Positions 20,090 through 27,632 of a stretch of DNA of 64,000 nt are shown here, one piece after another. Location: assembly GCF_901827185.1 (NCBI RefSeq), contig NZ_LR594671.1:1860001-1924000 (forward strand). The letters are read 5' to 3'. Under the pieces are notes generated by a model. The model was not told where the DNA came from and did no database searches. It was given only the letters and a program-made list of their open reading frames with translations. This DNA comes from Variovorax sp. PBL-E5. GTDB lineage: Bacteria; Pseudomonadota; Gammaproteobacteria; Burkholderiales; Burkholderiaceae_C. Position numbers and translations under genes: made by a program. Numbering within the stretch: the first letter of the stretch is position 1; every line of letters starts with the position of its first letter.

Positions 20090-21253
20090 TCAGATCTTCA
20101 GCGCCGGCACGTCGACCCAGCGGCGCTCCTTCCAGCTTTCCAGCGCGGCCTCGACCAGCTGCACGCCCTTGGCGCCTTCGGGCAGCGTCCACCTGTAAGG
20201 CGCGTTCTCGACCACGTGGCGGATGAAGGCCTCCCACTGGATCTTGAAGCCGTTGTCGTAGACCTGCGAATCCGGAATCTCCTGCCACTGGTCGAAGAAG
20301 TTCATGGTCTGCTTCTCGTCCGGGTTCCACACCGGGCGCGGCGTCGCCACGCGCGACTGGGCGCGGCAGGACGACAGGCCGGCGACGGCGGATCCATCGG
20401 TGCCGTCCACATGGAAGGTCACGAGGTCGTCGCGGCGCACGCGCGTGACCCAGCTCATGTTGACCTGCGCGACCACCGGCTCGCCGTTGTGGCCCTTGAG
20501 CTGACAGGTCGCGTAGGCGGCGTCGTCGGCGGTGGCTTCGTAGGGCTTGCCGTCCTCGTCCCAACGCTTCGGAATGTGCGTGGTGCCGAGGCACGAGACC
20601 GATTGCACTTCGCCGAACAGGTTGTCCAGCACGTAGCGCCAGTGGCACATCATGTCGAGGATCATGCCGCCGCCGTCTTCCTTGCGGTAGTTCCACGAGG
20701 GCCGCTGGATCGGCTGCAGGTCGCCTTCGAAGACCCAGTAGCCGAACTCGATGCGCACCGACAGCATGCGGCCGAAGAAGCCGGCGCGGCGCAGCATGTC
20801 GAGCTTGCGCAGGCCGGGCAGGAAGAGCTTGTCCTGCACCGCGCCGTGCTTGAGGCCGGAGCCTTCGGCCAGGCGCGCGATCTCGACGGCTTCGTTGAGG
20901 TTGGTCGCGATCGGCTTCTCGCAGTAGATGTGCTTGCCGGCGCGGATCGCCTTGGCCAGCAGGGTCGGGCGCATCTGCGTGGTGCCGGCGTCGAAGAAGA
21001 TCGTGTCGTCCTTGTTCGCGAGCGCCTTGTCCACGTCGGTGCCCCAGCGCTGGATGCCGTGGGCCTTGGCCAGCGCCTCGATCTTGTCGGCATTGCGGCC
21101 GATCAGGATCGGGTCGGGCATGACCTTGTCGCCGCTCGAAAGGGTGACGCCGCCCTGCGCGCGGATCGCGACGATGGAGCGGATCAGATGCTGGTTCATG
21201 CCCATGCGTCCGGTGACGCCGTGCATGATGATCCCGAGTCGTTGGGTGGCCAT
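20090..21253 (-). CDS. Gfo/Idh/MocA-family NAD(P)-dependent oxidoreductase
   Basis: A 387-residue sugar dehydrogenase-like protein. N-terminal Rossmann part begins RLGIIMHGVTGRMGMNQHL; the conserved EKPIATN motif (HIYCEKPIA) holds the active-site Lys. The C-terminal alpha/beta domain includes GGGMILDMMCHWRYVLDNLFG with the usual His. It would oxidise or reduce a cyclic polyol or sugar, often giving a keto-sugar. Start at ATG 21251-21253, followed upstream by a gap of 35 bases to the enolase-superfamily stop. Confidence 0.9.
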   Translation of the reverse strand: MATQRLGIIMHGVTGRMGMNQHLIRSIVAIRAQGGVTLSSGDKVMPDPILIGRNADKIEALAKAHGIQRWGTDVDKALANKDDTIFFDAGTTQMRPTLLAKAIRAGKHIYCEKPIATNLNEAVEIARLAEGSGLKHGAVQDKLFLPGLRKLDMLRRAGFFGRMLSVRIEFGYWVFEGDLQPIQRPSWNYRKEDGGGMILDMMCHWRYVLDNLFGEVQSVSCLGTTHIPKRWDEDGKPYEATADDAAYATCQLKGHNGEPVVAQVNMSWVTRVRRDDLVTFHVDGTDGSAVAGLSSCRAQSRVATPRPVWNPDEKQTMNFFDQWQEIPDSQVYDNGFKIQWEAFIRHVVENAPYRWTLPEGAKGVQLVEAALESWKERRWVDVPALKI

Positions 21254-21288
21254 GGTGTTTCTCTTTCGTGAGGGTGGGGCGCGCGCGA

Positions 21289-22719
21289 TCAGGCGCTGCG
21301 CAGGGGTTGAAGGGTGGTCCAGTCGGGATGGGCGCGGGCAGCGAAGCCGGGCGCGTCGAGCGAGGAGAGGTCGATGCGCCCGCGGTCGACGCGCAGCCGC
21401 ACGTTGTCGCCCGCGGCTTCGTAGAGGCCCGGCTGGGCCTGCAGGAAAGCTTGGCGTTCGGCCGCGCCCGCACCCTGGCCGGCGAAGCCGTCGACGTAGT
21501 GATGGCCGTTGCGCTCGACATGGCCGAGGCCGATCAGGTTGACCAGCGCGAGGTCCTGCTGCACCGCCAGGCCGGCTTGCGTGGTCAGGTCCTCGGCCGA
21601 CATGAAGTAGGGCGCACCCCGGCCTTCGGCCTCGGCACGCAGGTTGAGCTGACGGCAGCGCGCGGCATTGAGCAGCGAGCGATAGATGCCCTTGCAGTCC
21701 TTGCTCGAGACGCCGGTGTAGCCGCAGGCGATGGCCTGCGTGAAGGCGTCGAGCGTGCTGTCGGATTCGTCGATCAGCACCGGCCGCATCGCGGCCAGCG
21801 CGCGCACGTCGCTCTGCAGCGCGGTCGCGCGCGGCAGCGGCTGTTCGATGTAGAGCGTGGCGGCGGCCAGGCGCTGCAGCGCCGGCGTGGCCTGCACGCG
21901 TTTCCAGAATTGCGCGGCGCTCTCGGCGTCCTTGAACTGCTCGTTGCCGTCCAGCGTGACCACGCAGTCGGGCACGCGCGCGAGCACGCCGGCGATGCGC
22001 GTGAGGCGCTCGATGTCCGTCTCGGCGTCGCCGCAGACCTTGAGCTTGAAATGGCGGCAGCCGGTGGCGACGACGACTTCTTCCAGCGTCTCGGGCAGGC
22101 CATCGGCGATGTGCGCCTTGAGATCGGCGGCGGTGATCGCATCGACCAGGCCGACCGTGTGGCGCAGTGCGATGTCGCGCGAGGGCCTGAGCGTGCCGAG
22201 GAAGGCATCGAGGTCGAAGCCGGCCAGGTCGGGCGCGAGGCGCGTATCGATGCCTGGCAGGTTGGCCTGGACGGCCGCATAGAAGGATTGCCCGAGCGCG
22301 CGGCACAGTGCGTCGAGCAACGCGCGGTCGATCAGCGCCGGGCCGAAGCAGGCGACGAGCGGGTTGAGCTGCCGCGCGGCGCCGGCTTCGATCTGGGATG
22401 GGTAGTGCGCCGCGAAATGGCCGAACGCGCTGCGCGCCTCGGGCTCGGCGAGATAGGCGTCGCGTGCCAATGCGAGCGAATCGCGCAGCTGGTCGAAGTT
22501 GTCCTCGTTGCTGAGTGCGAGGTTCTTGTCGAACCATTTCGGCGCCAGCAGCTCGGCCGCGGCGCCTTCGGCCTCACGGCCGTCCTCGGTGCGGATGCGC
22601 ACGCGAACGAAGGCCTGCGGGCAGGCGGTCAGCGTGACCACGCCGAAGCGGAAGGGCAGGCGCAGCACCACGCCGCGCTCGCAGAGCTGGATGTCGAGGA
22701 TGCGGAACGGCACGGACAT
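21289..22719 (-). CDS. enolase-superfamily (mandelate racemase-like) protein
   Basis: A 476-residue enolase-fold protein, longer than the usual 370-400. The capping domain opens with VPFRILDIQLCERGVVLRLP. In the barrel the second-strand base motif is CRHFKLKVCG (KxK, general base), metal ligands appear in VVTLDGNEQF and IEQPLPR, then VLIDESDSTLD, and SSKDCKGIYRSLLN holds a further Lys. Members abstract a proton next to a carboxylate and often dehydrate sugar acids, matching a carboxylate transporter in the same operon. The extra length and the reactions are unresolved. Confidence 0.85.
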   Translation of the reverse strand: MSVPFRILDIQLCERGVVLRLPFRFGVVTLTACPQAFVRVRIRTEDGREAEGAAAELLAPKWFDKNLALSNEDNFDQLRDSLALARDAYLAEPEARSAFGHFAAHYPSQIEAGAARQLNPLVACFGPALIDRALLDALCRALGQSFYAAVQANLPGIDTRLAPDLAGFDLDAFLGTLRPSRDIALRHTVGLVDAITAADLKAHIADGLPETLEEVVVATGCRHFKLKVCGDAETDIERLTRIAGVLARVPDCVVTLDGNEQFKDAESAAQFWKRVQATPALQRLAAATLYIEQPLPRATALQSDVRALAAMRPVLIDESDSTLDAFTQAIACGYTGVSSKDCKGIYRSLLNAARCRQLNLRAEAEGRGAPYFMSAEDLTTQAGLAVQQDLALVNLIGLGHVERNGHHYVDGFAGQGAGAAERQAFLQAQPGLYEAAGDNVRLRVDRGRIDLSSLDAPGFAARAHPDWTTLQPLRSA

Positions 22720-22748
22720 GGAATCGGTCTCGGAGAAAGGCGAAGGAT

Positions 22749-23579
22749 TCAGGCGAGCGCTTCGCGCAGGCCCCGCAGGTAGCCGGCCGCGAAGGCCGCC
22801 GCGCCCGGGCCGTCGGGCACGTAGTCGAAGGGCTCGACGGCGATCGTGCCGGCATAGCCGTGGCGCTTCAACGCGGCGAGGATCGGCGCGAAGGCCATCT
22901 CGCCCTGGCCGGGTCCGCGCCGGTTCGGGTCGTTGACCTGCACGTGGCCGATCAAGCCGGTCGGCAACCAGCGGTCGATCAGCGCCGGCACCGGCTCGCT
23001 TTCACCGAAGCCCGCGGCGCTGCAATCGATCATCGTGCGCAGGTGCGGGTTGTCGATGGCACGCACGACTTCGGCCGCCTCGGCGACGGTGTTGAGGATC
23101 TGCGTCTCGCGCGAGGAGAGCGGCTCGATGCAATAGACCACGCCATGCGACGCGGCCGTCTTCGCGACATGCGCCAGCGCGTCCTGCAGGCGCGCCAGCG
23201 CGACGGCATGCGTCTCGCCGTCGGCGATCCGGCGCTGCCCGGGCGAGCCGTGCACGAGCACCGCGCCGCCGAGTCCGGCGCACAGGCCGGTCAGGCGGTC
23301 CATCACCTGCAAGGTGCGCGCACGCAGCGCGGCATCGGGATCGGTGAGCGACAGGCCGGCAGGCTTCACCAGCAGCCAGTGCAGCCCGGTCACGACCAGG
23401 CCGAAGGACTCGACCACGCCGCGGATGCGCGCCGCCTCGGCTGCGGAGATCATGTCGGGCGTGTCGCCGAGCGTGAAGGGCGCGATCTCCAAACCGTCGT
23501 AGCCGAGGCCGGCCGCATACTCGCACTGCTTTTCCAGCGGCATGCCGGCCAGCACTTCGTTGCACAGGCTGATCTTCAT
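22749..23579 (-). CDS. sugar phosphate isomerase/epimerase family protein
   Basis: A 276-residue xylose-isomerase-like TIM barrel. It opens with MKISLCNEVLAGMPLEKQCE and YDGLEIAPF; metal-binding residues are in VYCIEPLSSRETQ (Glu), MIDCSAAG (Asp), LIGHVQVNDPNRRGPGQGE (His, Asp region) and TIAVEPFDY (Glu). These proteins shift a carbonyl along a sugar or epimerise a keto-sugar. The start codon overlaps the tctA stop by 4 bases. Some annotation pipelines would call it a hydroxypyruvate isomerase-like or TIM-barrel protein. Confidence 0.9.
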   Translation of the reverse strand: MKISLCNEVLAGMPLEKQCEYAAGLGYDGLEIAPFTLGDTPDMISAAEAARIRGVVESFGLVVTGLHWLLVKPAGLSLTDPDAALRARTLQVMDRLTGLCAGLGGAVLVHGSPGQRRIADGETHAVALARLQDALAHVAKTAASHGVVYCIEPLSSRETQILNTVAEAAEVVRAIDNPHLRTMIDCSAAGFGESEPVPALIDRWLPTGLIGHVQVNDPNRRGPGQGEMAFAPILAALKRHGYAGTIAVEPFDYVPDGPGAAAFAAGYLRGLREALA

Positions 23580-25126
23580 GGCGCGATGTCCCGGCTGCGC
23601 GAAGGCAGCAGCGACTTGATGCCGCGGCCGGCGGCCCCGGTGATGCCTTGCACCAGCGCCTTGAACGGCGGGATGTACAGCAGGATGGTGAAGATGGTGA
23701 CGGTGGCGAAGCCGATGCAGATCGGCCGCGTGAAGAAGGGCGCCAGGCTGCCGTCGGACAGCACGAGGCCGCGGCGCAGGCTCTTGTCGAGCAGCGGACC
23801 CAGTACCAGCCCCAGCACGAAGGGCGCCATCTGGTAGCCGCGGCGGCGCAGGAAGAAGGCGCCGATGCCGATCGCGATCATGCAGTAGATGTCGAACAGG
23901 CGCGAGGCGCTGGCGAAGGCGCCGACGGTGCACAGCAGGAAGATGATCGGCATCAGCACGGTGCGCTTGATGCGCAGCACCAGCAGCAGCGGCTTCACGA
24001 GGAACAGGCCGAAGATCAGGATGCTGATCGACGCCAGCGAGGTCATGGCGACCACGTCGTAGACGAACTGCGGATGCGAGATCATCATCATCGGCCCGGG
24101 CTGCACGCCGTGGATGATCATCGCGGCCATCAGCACGGCCGATGGTGCCGAACCCGGAATGCCGAGCGCGAGGCACGGGATGATGTGGCCGGGGATGGAG
24201 GACATGTCGCCGGTCTCGGCCGCCATCAGGCCGTCGATCGAGCCCTTGCCGAACAACTCCTTCTCGCGCGTGGTCGCCTTGGCGGCGGCATACGACATCC
24301 AGGCGCCTGCGTCCTCGCCGACGCCCGGCATCAGCCCGGTGAGCACGCCGATCACGCCCGAGCGCAGCACCGTGCGCCAGTACTGCGCCACCTCGCGAAA
24401 GCGTGGCAGCACCGAGTCGCGCAACTCGACCAGCTTCTTTTCCGCGGGATCGGCGAGCGTGGTCAGCACCTCGGCGAAACCGAAGGCACCGACCAGTGCG
24501 GGGATCAGCGAGATGCCGCCCGAGAGCTCGCCCCAGCCGAAGGTGAAGCGGTCGTAGGCGTAGAGGCCTTCCTGCCCGATCTGCGCCACGAACAGCCCGA
24601 GCGCGCCCATCAGCCAGCCCTTGAGCGGATCGTCGCCGACGATGCTGCCCGACATCGCGACGCCGAAGAGCGCGAGCCAGAAGAATTCGAAGGCGCCGAA
24701 GGACAGCGCCACCTCGGCCAGCATCGGTGTGAACGCGGCCAGGCACAGCACGCCGAACAGCGTGCCCATGAAGGCGCCCGAGGTCGCGATGCCGATCGCG
24801 CGCCCGGCCTCGCCGCGCTGCGCCAGCGCATAGCCGTCCGCGCACGAGGCCGCGTTGGCGGCGGTGCCCGGGATGTTCAGCAGGATCGCGGTGCGCGAGC
24901 CGCCGTACAGCGTGCCGACGTAGGAGCAGATCAGGATCAGGATCGCGTCGTTGGTCGGCAGCTTGATGGTGAGCGTGGTCAGCAGCGCGATGCACAGCGT
25001 GGCCGAGAGGCCGGGCATGCAGCCGACCATGATCCCGATCAGCGCGCCCCCGAGGCCGTACGTGATCGAGGTGATATTGAGAAAGCCCAGGTAGGCTTGG
25101 CCGAAGAGCTCGAGGCCTTGGAACAT
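23576..25126 (-). CDS. tctA: tripartite tricarboxylate transporter permease, large subunit (TctA)
   Basis: A 516-residue inner-membrane protein with about 12 membrane helices. The family signatures are GCMPGLSATLCIALL near the N-terminus (glycine-rich loop GxxPGxxxT), LLNIPGTAANAASCADGYALAQ, and in the second half GVLTGLMPGVGEDAGAWMSYA followed by LALGIPGSAPSAVLMAAMIIHG, the repeated TctA motif. It is the sodium- or proton-coupled channel for carboxylates delivered by the Bug protein. It lies 16 bases after tctB. Confidence 0.95.
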   Translation of the reverse strand: MFQGLELFGQAYLGFLNITSITYGLGGALIGIMVGCMPGLSATLCIALLTTLTIKLPTNDAILILICSYVGTLYGGSRTAILLNIPGTAANAASCADGYALAQRGEAGRAIGIATSGAFMGTLFGVLCLAAFTPMLAEVALSFGAFEFFWLALFGVAMSGSIVGDDPLKGWLMGALGLFVAQIGQEGLYAYDRFTFGWGELSGGISLIPALVGAFGFAEVLTTLADPAEKKLVELRDSVLPRFREVAQYWRTVLRSGVIGVLTGLMPGVGEDAGAWMSYAAAKATTREKELFGKGSIDGLMAAETGDMSSIPGHIIPCLALGIPGSAPSAVLMAAMIIHGVQPGPMMMISHPQFVYDVVAMTSLASISILIFGLFLVKPLLLVLRIKRTVLMPIIFLLCTVGAFASASRLFDIYCMIAIGIGAFFLRRRGYQMAPFVLGLVLGPLLDKSLRRGLVLSDGSLAPFFTRPICIGFATVTIFTILLYIPPFKALVQGITGAAGRGIKSLLPSRSRDIAP

Positions 25127-25142
25127 GGCGATCTCCGCGCGC

Positions 25143-25700
25143 TCAGGGCAGGTGGACCAGGAACAGCTCCTGGAACACCAGCGTAATCATGAGGCCGGCG
25201 CCCAGGCCGATCGCCAGGGCCTTCGCCACGGTGCGCAGCGTCAGTCCCTGGCCGGCGGCCTTGCGCTGCGAATGCTGCAGGCTGAGGATCGCGACCGTGA
25301 CGAAGATCCAGGCCGCGGCCCAGAACGGCAGCCCGTGGCCGACCAGCCCGATGCCGAAGACCAGGCACAGCGCGAGCACCAGCAGCACGCGCTTCTTCTC
25401 GGCGACACTGGCCCGCACCATCACCTGCTCGGGGTGCGCCACGCGACGGCGCCAGCTGCGCAGCGCCAGCAGGAAGCCCAGCAGGATCGTCACGATGCCG
25501 AGCAGGCCGGGCAGCAGGCCGGGGATGGTGTACGGATTGATGTCCTGCTTTTCCAACCGGTCCATGCGCAACGATGCGATCAGCACGGCGATGCCGAACA
25601 CCATCCACGCGAAGGCGGCGATCAGGTCCGAGCCCGGACTGACATGGCTTTCGCCGTGCGCGGGTGCGGGGGTTTCGGGCGGGGCGGCGGGAGGTGTCAT
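25143..25700 (-). CDS. tctB: tripartite tricarboxylate transporter small permease subunit (TctB)
   Basis: A 185-residue inner-membrane protein with four hydrophobic segments: AAFAWMVFGIAVLIASLRM, YTIPGLLPGLLGIVTILLGF, VLLVLALCLVFGIGLVGHG and IGLGAGLMITLVFQELFLV. The FxxxLxxxLP ending (LFLVHLP) is typical of TctB. I started at the ATG at 25698-25700 (MTPPAAPP); a longer frame to 25784 has no recognisable sequence. It pairs with TctA immediately downstream. Confidence 0.9.
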   Translation of the reverse strand: MTPPAAPPETPAPAHGESHVSPGSDLIAAFAWMVFGIAVLIASLRMDRLEKQDINPYTIPGLLPGLLGIVTILLGFLLALRSWRRRVAHPEQVMVRASVAEKKRVLLVLALCLVFGIGLVGHGLPFWAAAWIFVTVAILSLQHSQRKAAGQGLTLRTVAKALAIGLGAGLMITLVFQELFLVHLP

Positions 25701-25802
25701 GGATGCAGGCGGAAGGCGAATCGATCGAAGCGGGGACGAACGCCAATGCTGCCGATGGACAGGCGCATGTCCGTCGGCAGCCATCGGCGATGCAGGGGCC
25801 GG

Positions 25803-26822
25803 TCAGGGCTTGGGGATACCGACCGTATCGGGCGAGACCTTGGCCTTGCCGGCATCGAACAGCATCCAGGCATTGGCCTGCACCGCGGGCATCACCGCCT
25901 TCTGTGCGGCATCACCGGAGAGCGGCAGGAACAGGGCGCCGCGGCTGCTGGCGTACTTCTTCAGCGCTTCGCTCTTGGGGATGTTCTCGTCCCAGATCTT
26001 CTGCACGGTCTTCACGACCTCGTCGGGCACGCCCTTCGGAATGAAGATGCCGAAATAGTTGGCCGGCGCAGTGAAGCCCGGCAGACTTTGCGAGAGCGGC
26101 GGAATCACGCCATAGCCCTCGAGATCGAGCGGCTTGTCGCTGACGGTGGCCAGGGGGCGCAGCCGCTTGCCGCGGATCATGTCGGCCTGCTCGACGGCCA
26201 GCTGCGTCGTGACTTCGGCCTCGCCGGAGACCGTGGCGACCACGGCCGGATTGCCGCCGTCGTACGGGATCTCGCGGTACTTGACGCCGGTGGCCTTCGA
26301 GATCAGGTCCATCGCGTTGTGGCCGGCCGAGGTCACGCCAGCGGTCGCGACGGGGATCTTGCCGGGTTGCGCCTTCATGGCATCGATCAGGTCCTTGGCC
26401 GTCTTGTACGGCGTCGACGGGTTGACGCCGATCACCTGGATGTTGGCGACCGTGAGGAAGAGGTTCCAGTCGCTCATGCGGGTCTTGAGCGAGCCGAGCG
26501 TTTCGTACGCACCGAGATCCTGTGCCGCGCCGGCGGTCCAGGTGTAGCCGTCCTTGGCCGCATCGAGCGCGCTCTTGGTGCCGATGGCGCCCGAAGCACC
26601 GGGCTGATTGATGATGACGACGGTCTGGCCGAGCGCCTTCTCGATTTCCGCGGCCGTGACGCGCGTCACCTGGTCGGTCGATCCGCCCGCGGCCCACGGC
26701 ACGATCAGGTTGATCGGCCGCGTTGGCTTCCATTGCGCCATGGCGCCGGTCGCGGCGGCGGAAAGCAGGGCCACGACGAAGGCGCGGCGAGCCAGTCTTT
26801 GAACGGGATGCAGATGCGTCAC
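25803..26822 (-). CDS. tctC: tripartite tricarboxylate transporter substrate-binding protein (TctC), operon-leading
   Basis: A 339-residue periplasmic protein that starts with GTG (26820-26822) behind a GGAG ribosome site. The signal peptide covers about 30 residues (LARRAFVVALLSAAATGAMA, cut before QWKPT). Bug landmarks: RPINLIVPWAAGGSTDQVTR, NQPGASGAIGTKSALDA, IPYDGGNPAVVATVSGE and FGIFIPKGVPDEVV. It heads the operon that continues with tctB and tctA. The pocket-lining acidic-carboxylate residues cannot be assigned, so the ligand is open. Confidence 0.94.
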   Translation of the reverse strand: MTHLHPVQRLARRAFVVALLSAAATGAMAQWKPTRPINLIVPWAAGGSTDQVTRVTAAEIEKALGQTVVIINQPGASGAIGTKSALDAAKDGYTWTAGAAQDLGAYETLGSLKTRMSDWNLFLTVANIQVIGVNPSTPYKTAKDLIDAMKAQPGKIPVATAGVTSAGHNAMDLISKATGVKYREIPYDGGNPAVVATVSGEAEVTTQLAVEQADMIRGKRLRPLATVSDKPLDLEGYGVIPPLSQSLPGFTAPANYFGIFIPKGVPDEVVKTVQKIWDENIPKSEALKKYASSRGALFLPLSGDAAQKAVMPAVQANAWMLFDAGKAKVSPDTVGIPKP

Positions 26823-26841
26823 GGGATCTCCAGTTGTTTTT

Positions 26842-26861
26842 AATTCACCAGTGAGTGAATT
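26842..26861. promoter_or_regulatory. TetR operator upstream of the catabolic operon
   Basis: AATTCACCAGTGAGTGAATT is a palindrome with exact 7-bp arms (AATTCAC/GTGAATT) around 6 bases, placed 20 bases upstream of the tctC GTG and downstream of tetR. A near-copy lies upstream of tetR (27551-27569, 15 of 19 positions identical), which strongly suggests the same regulator binds both. Confidence 0.75.
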
Positions 26862-26900
26862 CTAGAAATCGTGCCAGGGAGCGTCAACGCGCGCCGGACA

Positions 26901-27542
26901 TCAGTCCCTCAGGACATACCCTAGGATCACATCGCACATGTGCGAGAGGCGTTCGCTGTGTGCCTTGCGCGTCATCAGGTCGCGCCCGAAGATCGCCGAC
27001 AGCGTGTGGTTGTTGGAGAGGTAGAAGTAGGCGAGTCCGGCGATCGAGATGTAGAGCTGGACCGGGTCGATGCCGCCGCGGATGACGCCCTGCTTGCGCC
27101 CGCGTTCGAGGATGTCGCCGAGCGTCTGGATCAGCGGCGAGTTCATCTCGCGCACTCGCTTCGATTTGGAAAGATGGCGCGCCTGGTGCAGGTTGGCGCT
27201 GTTGAGCAGGGTGATGAACTCGGGGTGTTCGAGGTAGTAGTTCCAGGTGAACTCGGTCAGCCGGCGCAGGGCTTCAGCGGGCGGCAGGTCGAGCAGGTGC
27301 AAGGCTTGCTCGGCATCGCGGATGTCGGCATAGACGCTCTCGAGCACGGCGAGGAAGAGGTCGTCCTTGCTGCCGAAGTAGTAGTAGATCAGGCGCTTGT
27401 TGAGCCCCGCGCGCTCGGCGATGCGGTCGACGCGCGCGCCTGCGAGGCCGTGCTGCGCAAACTCGTCGCGGGCGGCGATCAGGATGCCGAACTGCGAGCG
27501 ATCGGCGTCCCGCTGGCGCGGTTCGAGGGTCGTGGGCTTCAT
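26901..27542 (-). CDS. TetR-family transcriptional regulator of the catabolic operon
   Basis: A 213-residue repressor. The N-terminal helix-turn-helix reads ILIAARDEFAQHGLAGARVDRIAERAGLNKRLIYYYFGSKDDLF, a textbook TetR/AcrR domain. The C-terminal part is helical with the TetR_C pattern found in RutR-like regulators (TEFTWNYYLEHPEFITLLNS). It lies between two copies of a shared palindromic site, so it probably represses the tctC operon, itself and the divergent ThDP enzyme gene. The ligand is likely a pathway intermediate. Confidence 0.93.
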   Translation of the reverse strand: MKPTTLEPRQRDADRSQFGILIAARDEFAQHGLAGARVDRIAERAGLNKRLIYYYFGSKDDLFLAVLESVYADIRDAEQALHLLDLPPAEALRRLTEFTWNYYLEHPEFITLLNSANLHQARHLSKSKRVREMNSPLIQTLGDILERGRKQGVIRGGIDPVQLYISIAGLAYFYLSNNHTLSAIFGRDLMTRKAHSERLSHMCDVILGYVLRD

Positions 27543-27550
27543 GCCGCAGT

Positions 27551-27569
27551 TTTAACTGATTGGTGAATT
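27551..27569. promoter_or_regulatory. second TetR operator, between tetR and the ThDP-enzyme gene
   Basis: On the minus strand AATTCACCAATCAGTTAAA, matching the first 19 bases of the 26842-26861 operator at 15 positions. It lies 9 bases ahead of the tetR start and 64 ahead of the divergent gene's ATG, so it could serve autoregulation and co-regulation. Confidence 0.65.
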
Positions 27570-27632
27570 GATGGCATGCGATCTTTCCCTGAGATACCCG
27601 GGGCGGCCGGCGCGGTGCGGATAATCGGGCGC

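Noticed and set aside
20090..22537. 815-residue minus-strand frame suggesting a fusion with the oxidoreductase
   Set aside because: The first 428 residues are an out-of-frame reading of the enolase-superfamily gene; the true oxidoreductase starts at 21253.
22749..24995. 748-residue minus-strand frame suggesting a permease-isomerase fusion
   Set aside because: The front part is an out-of-frame reading of tctA; the isomerase has its own ATG overlapping the tctA stop.
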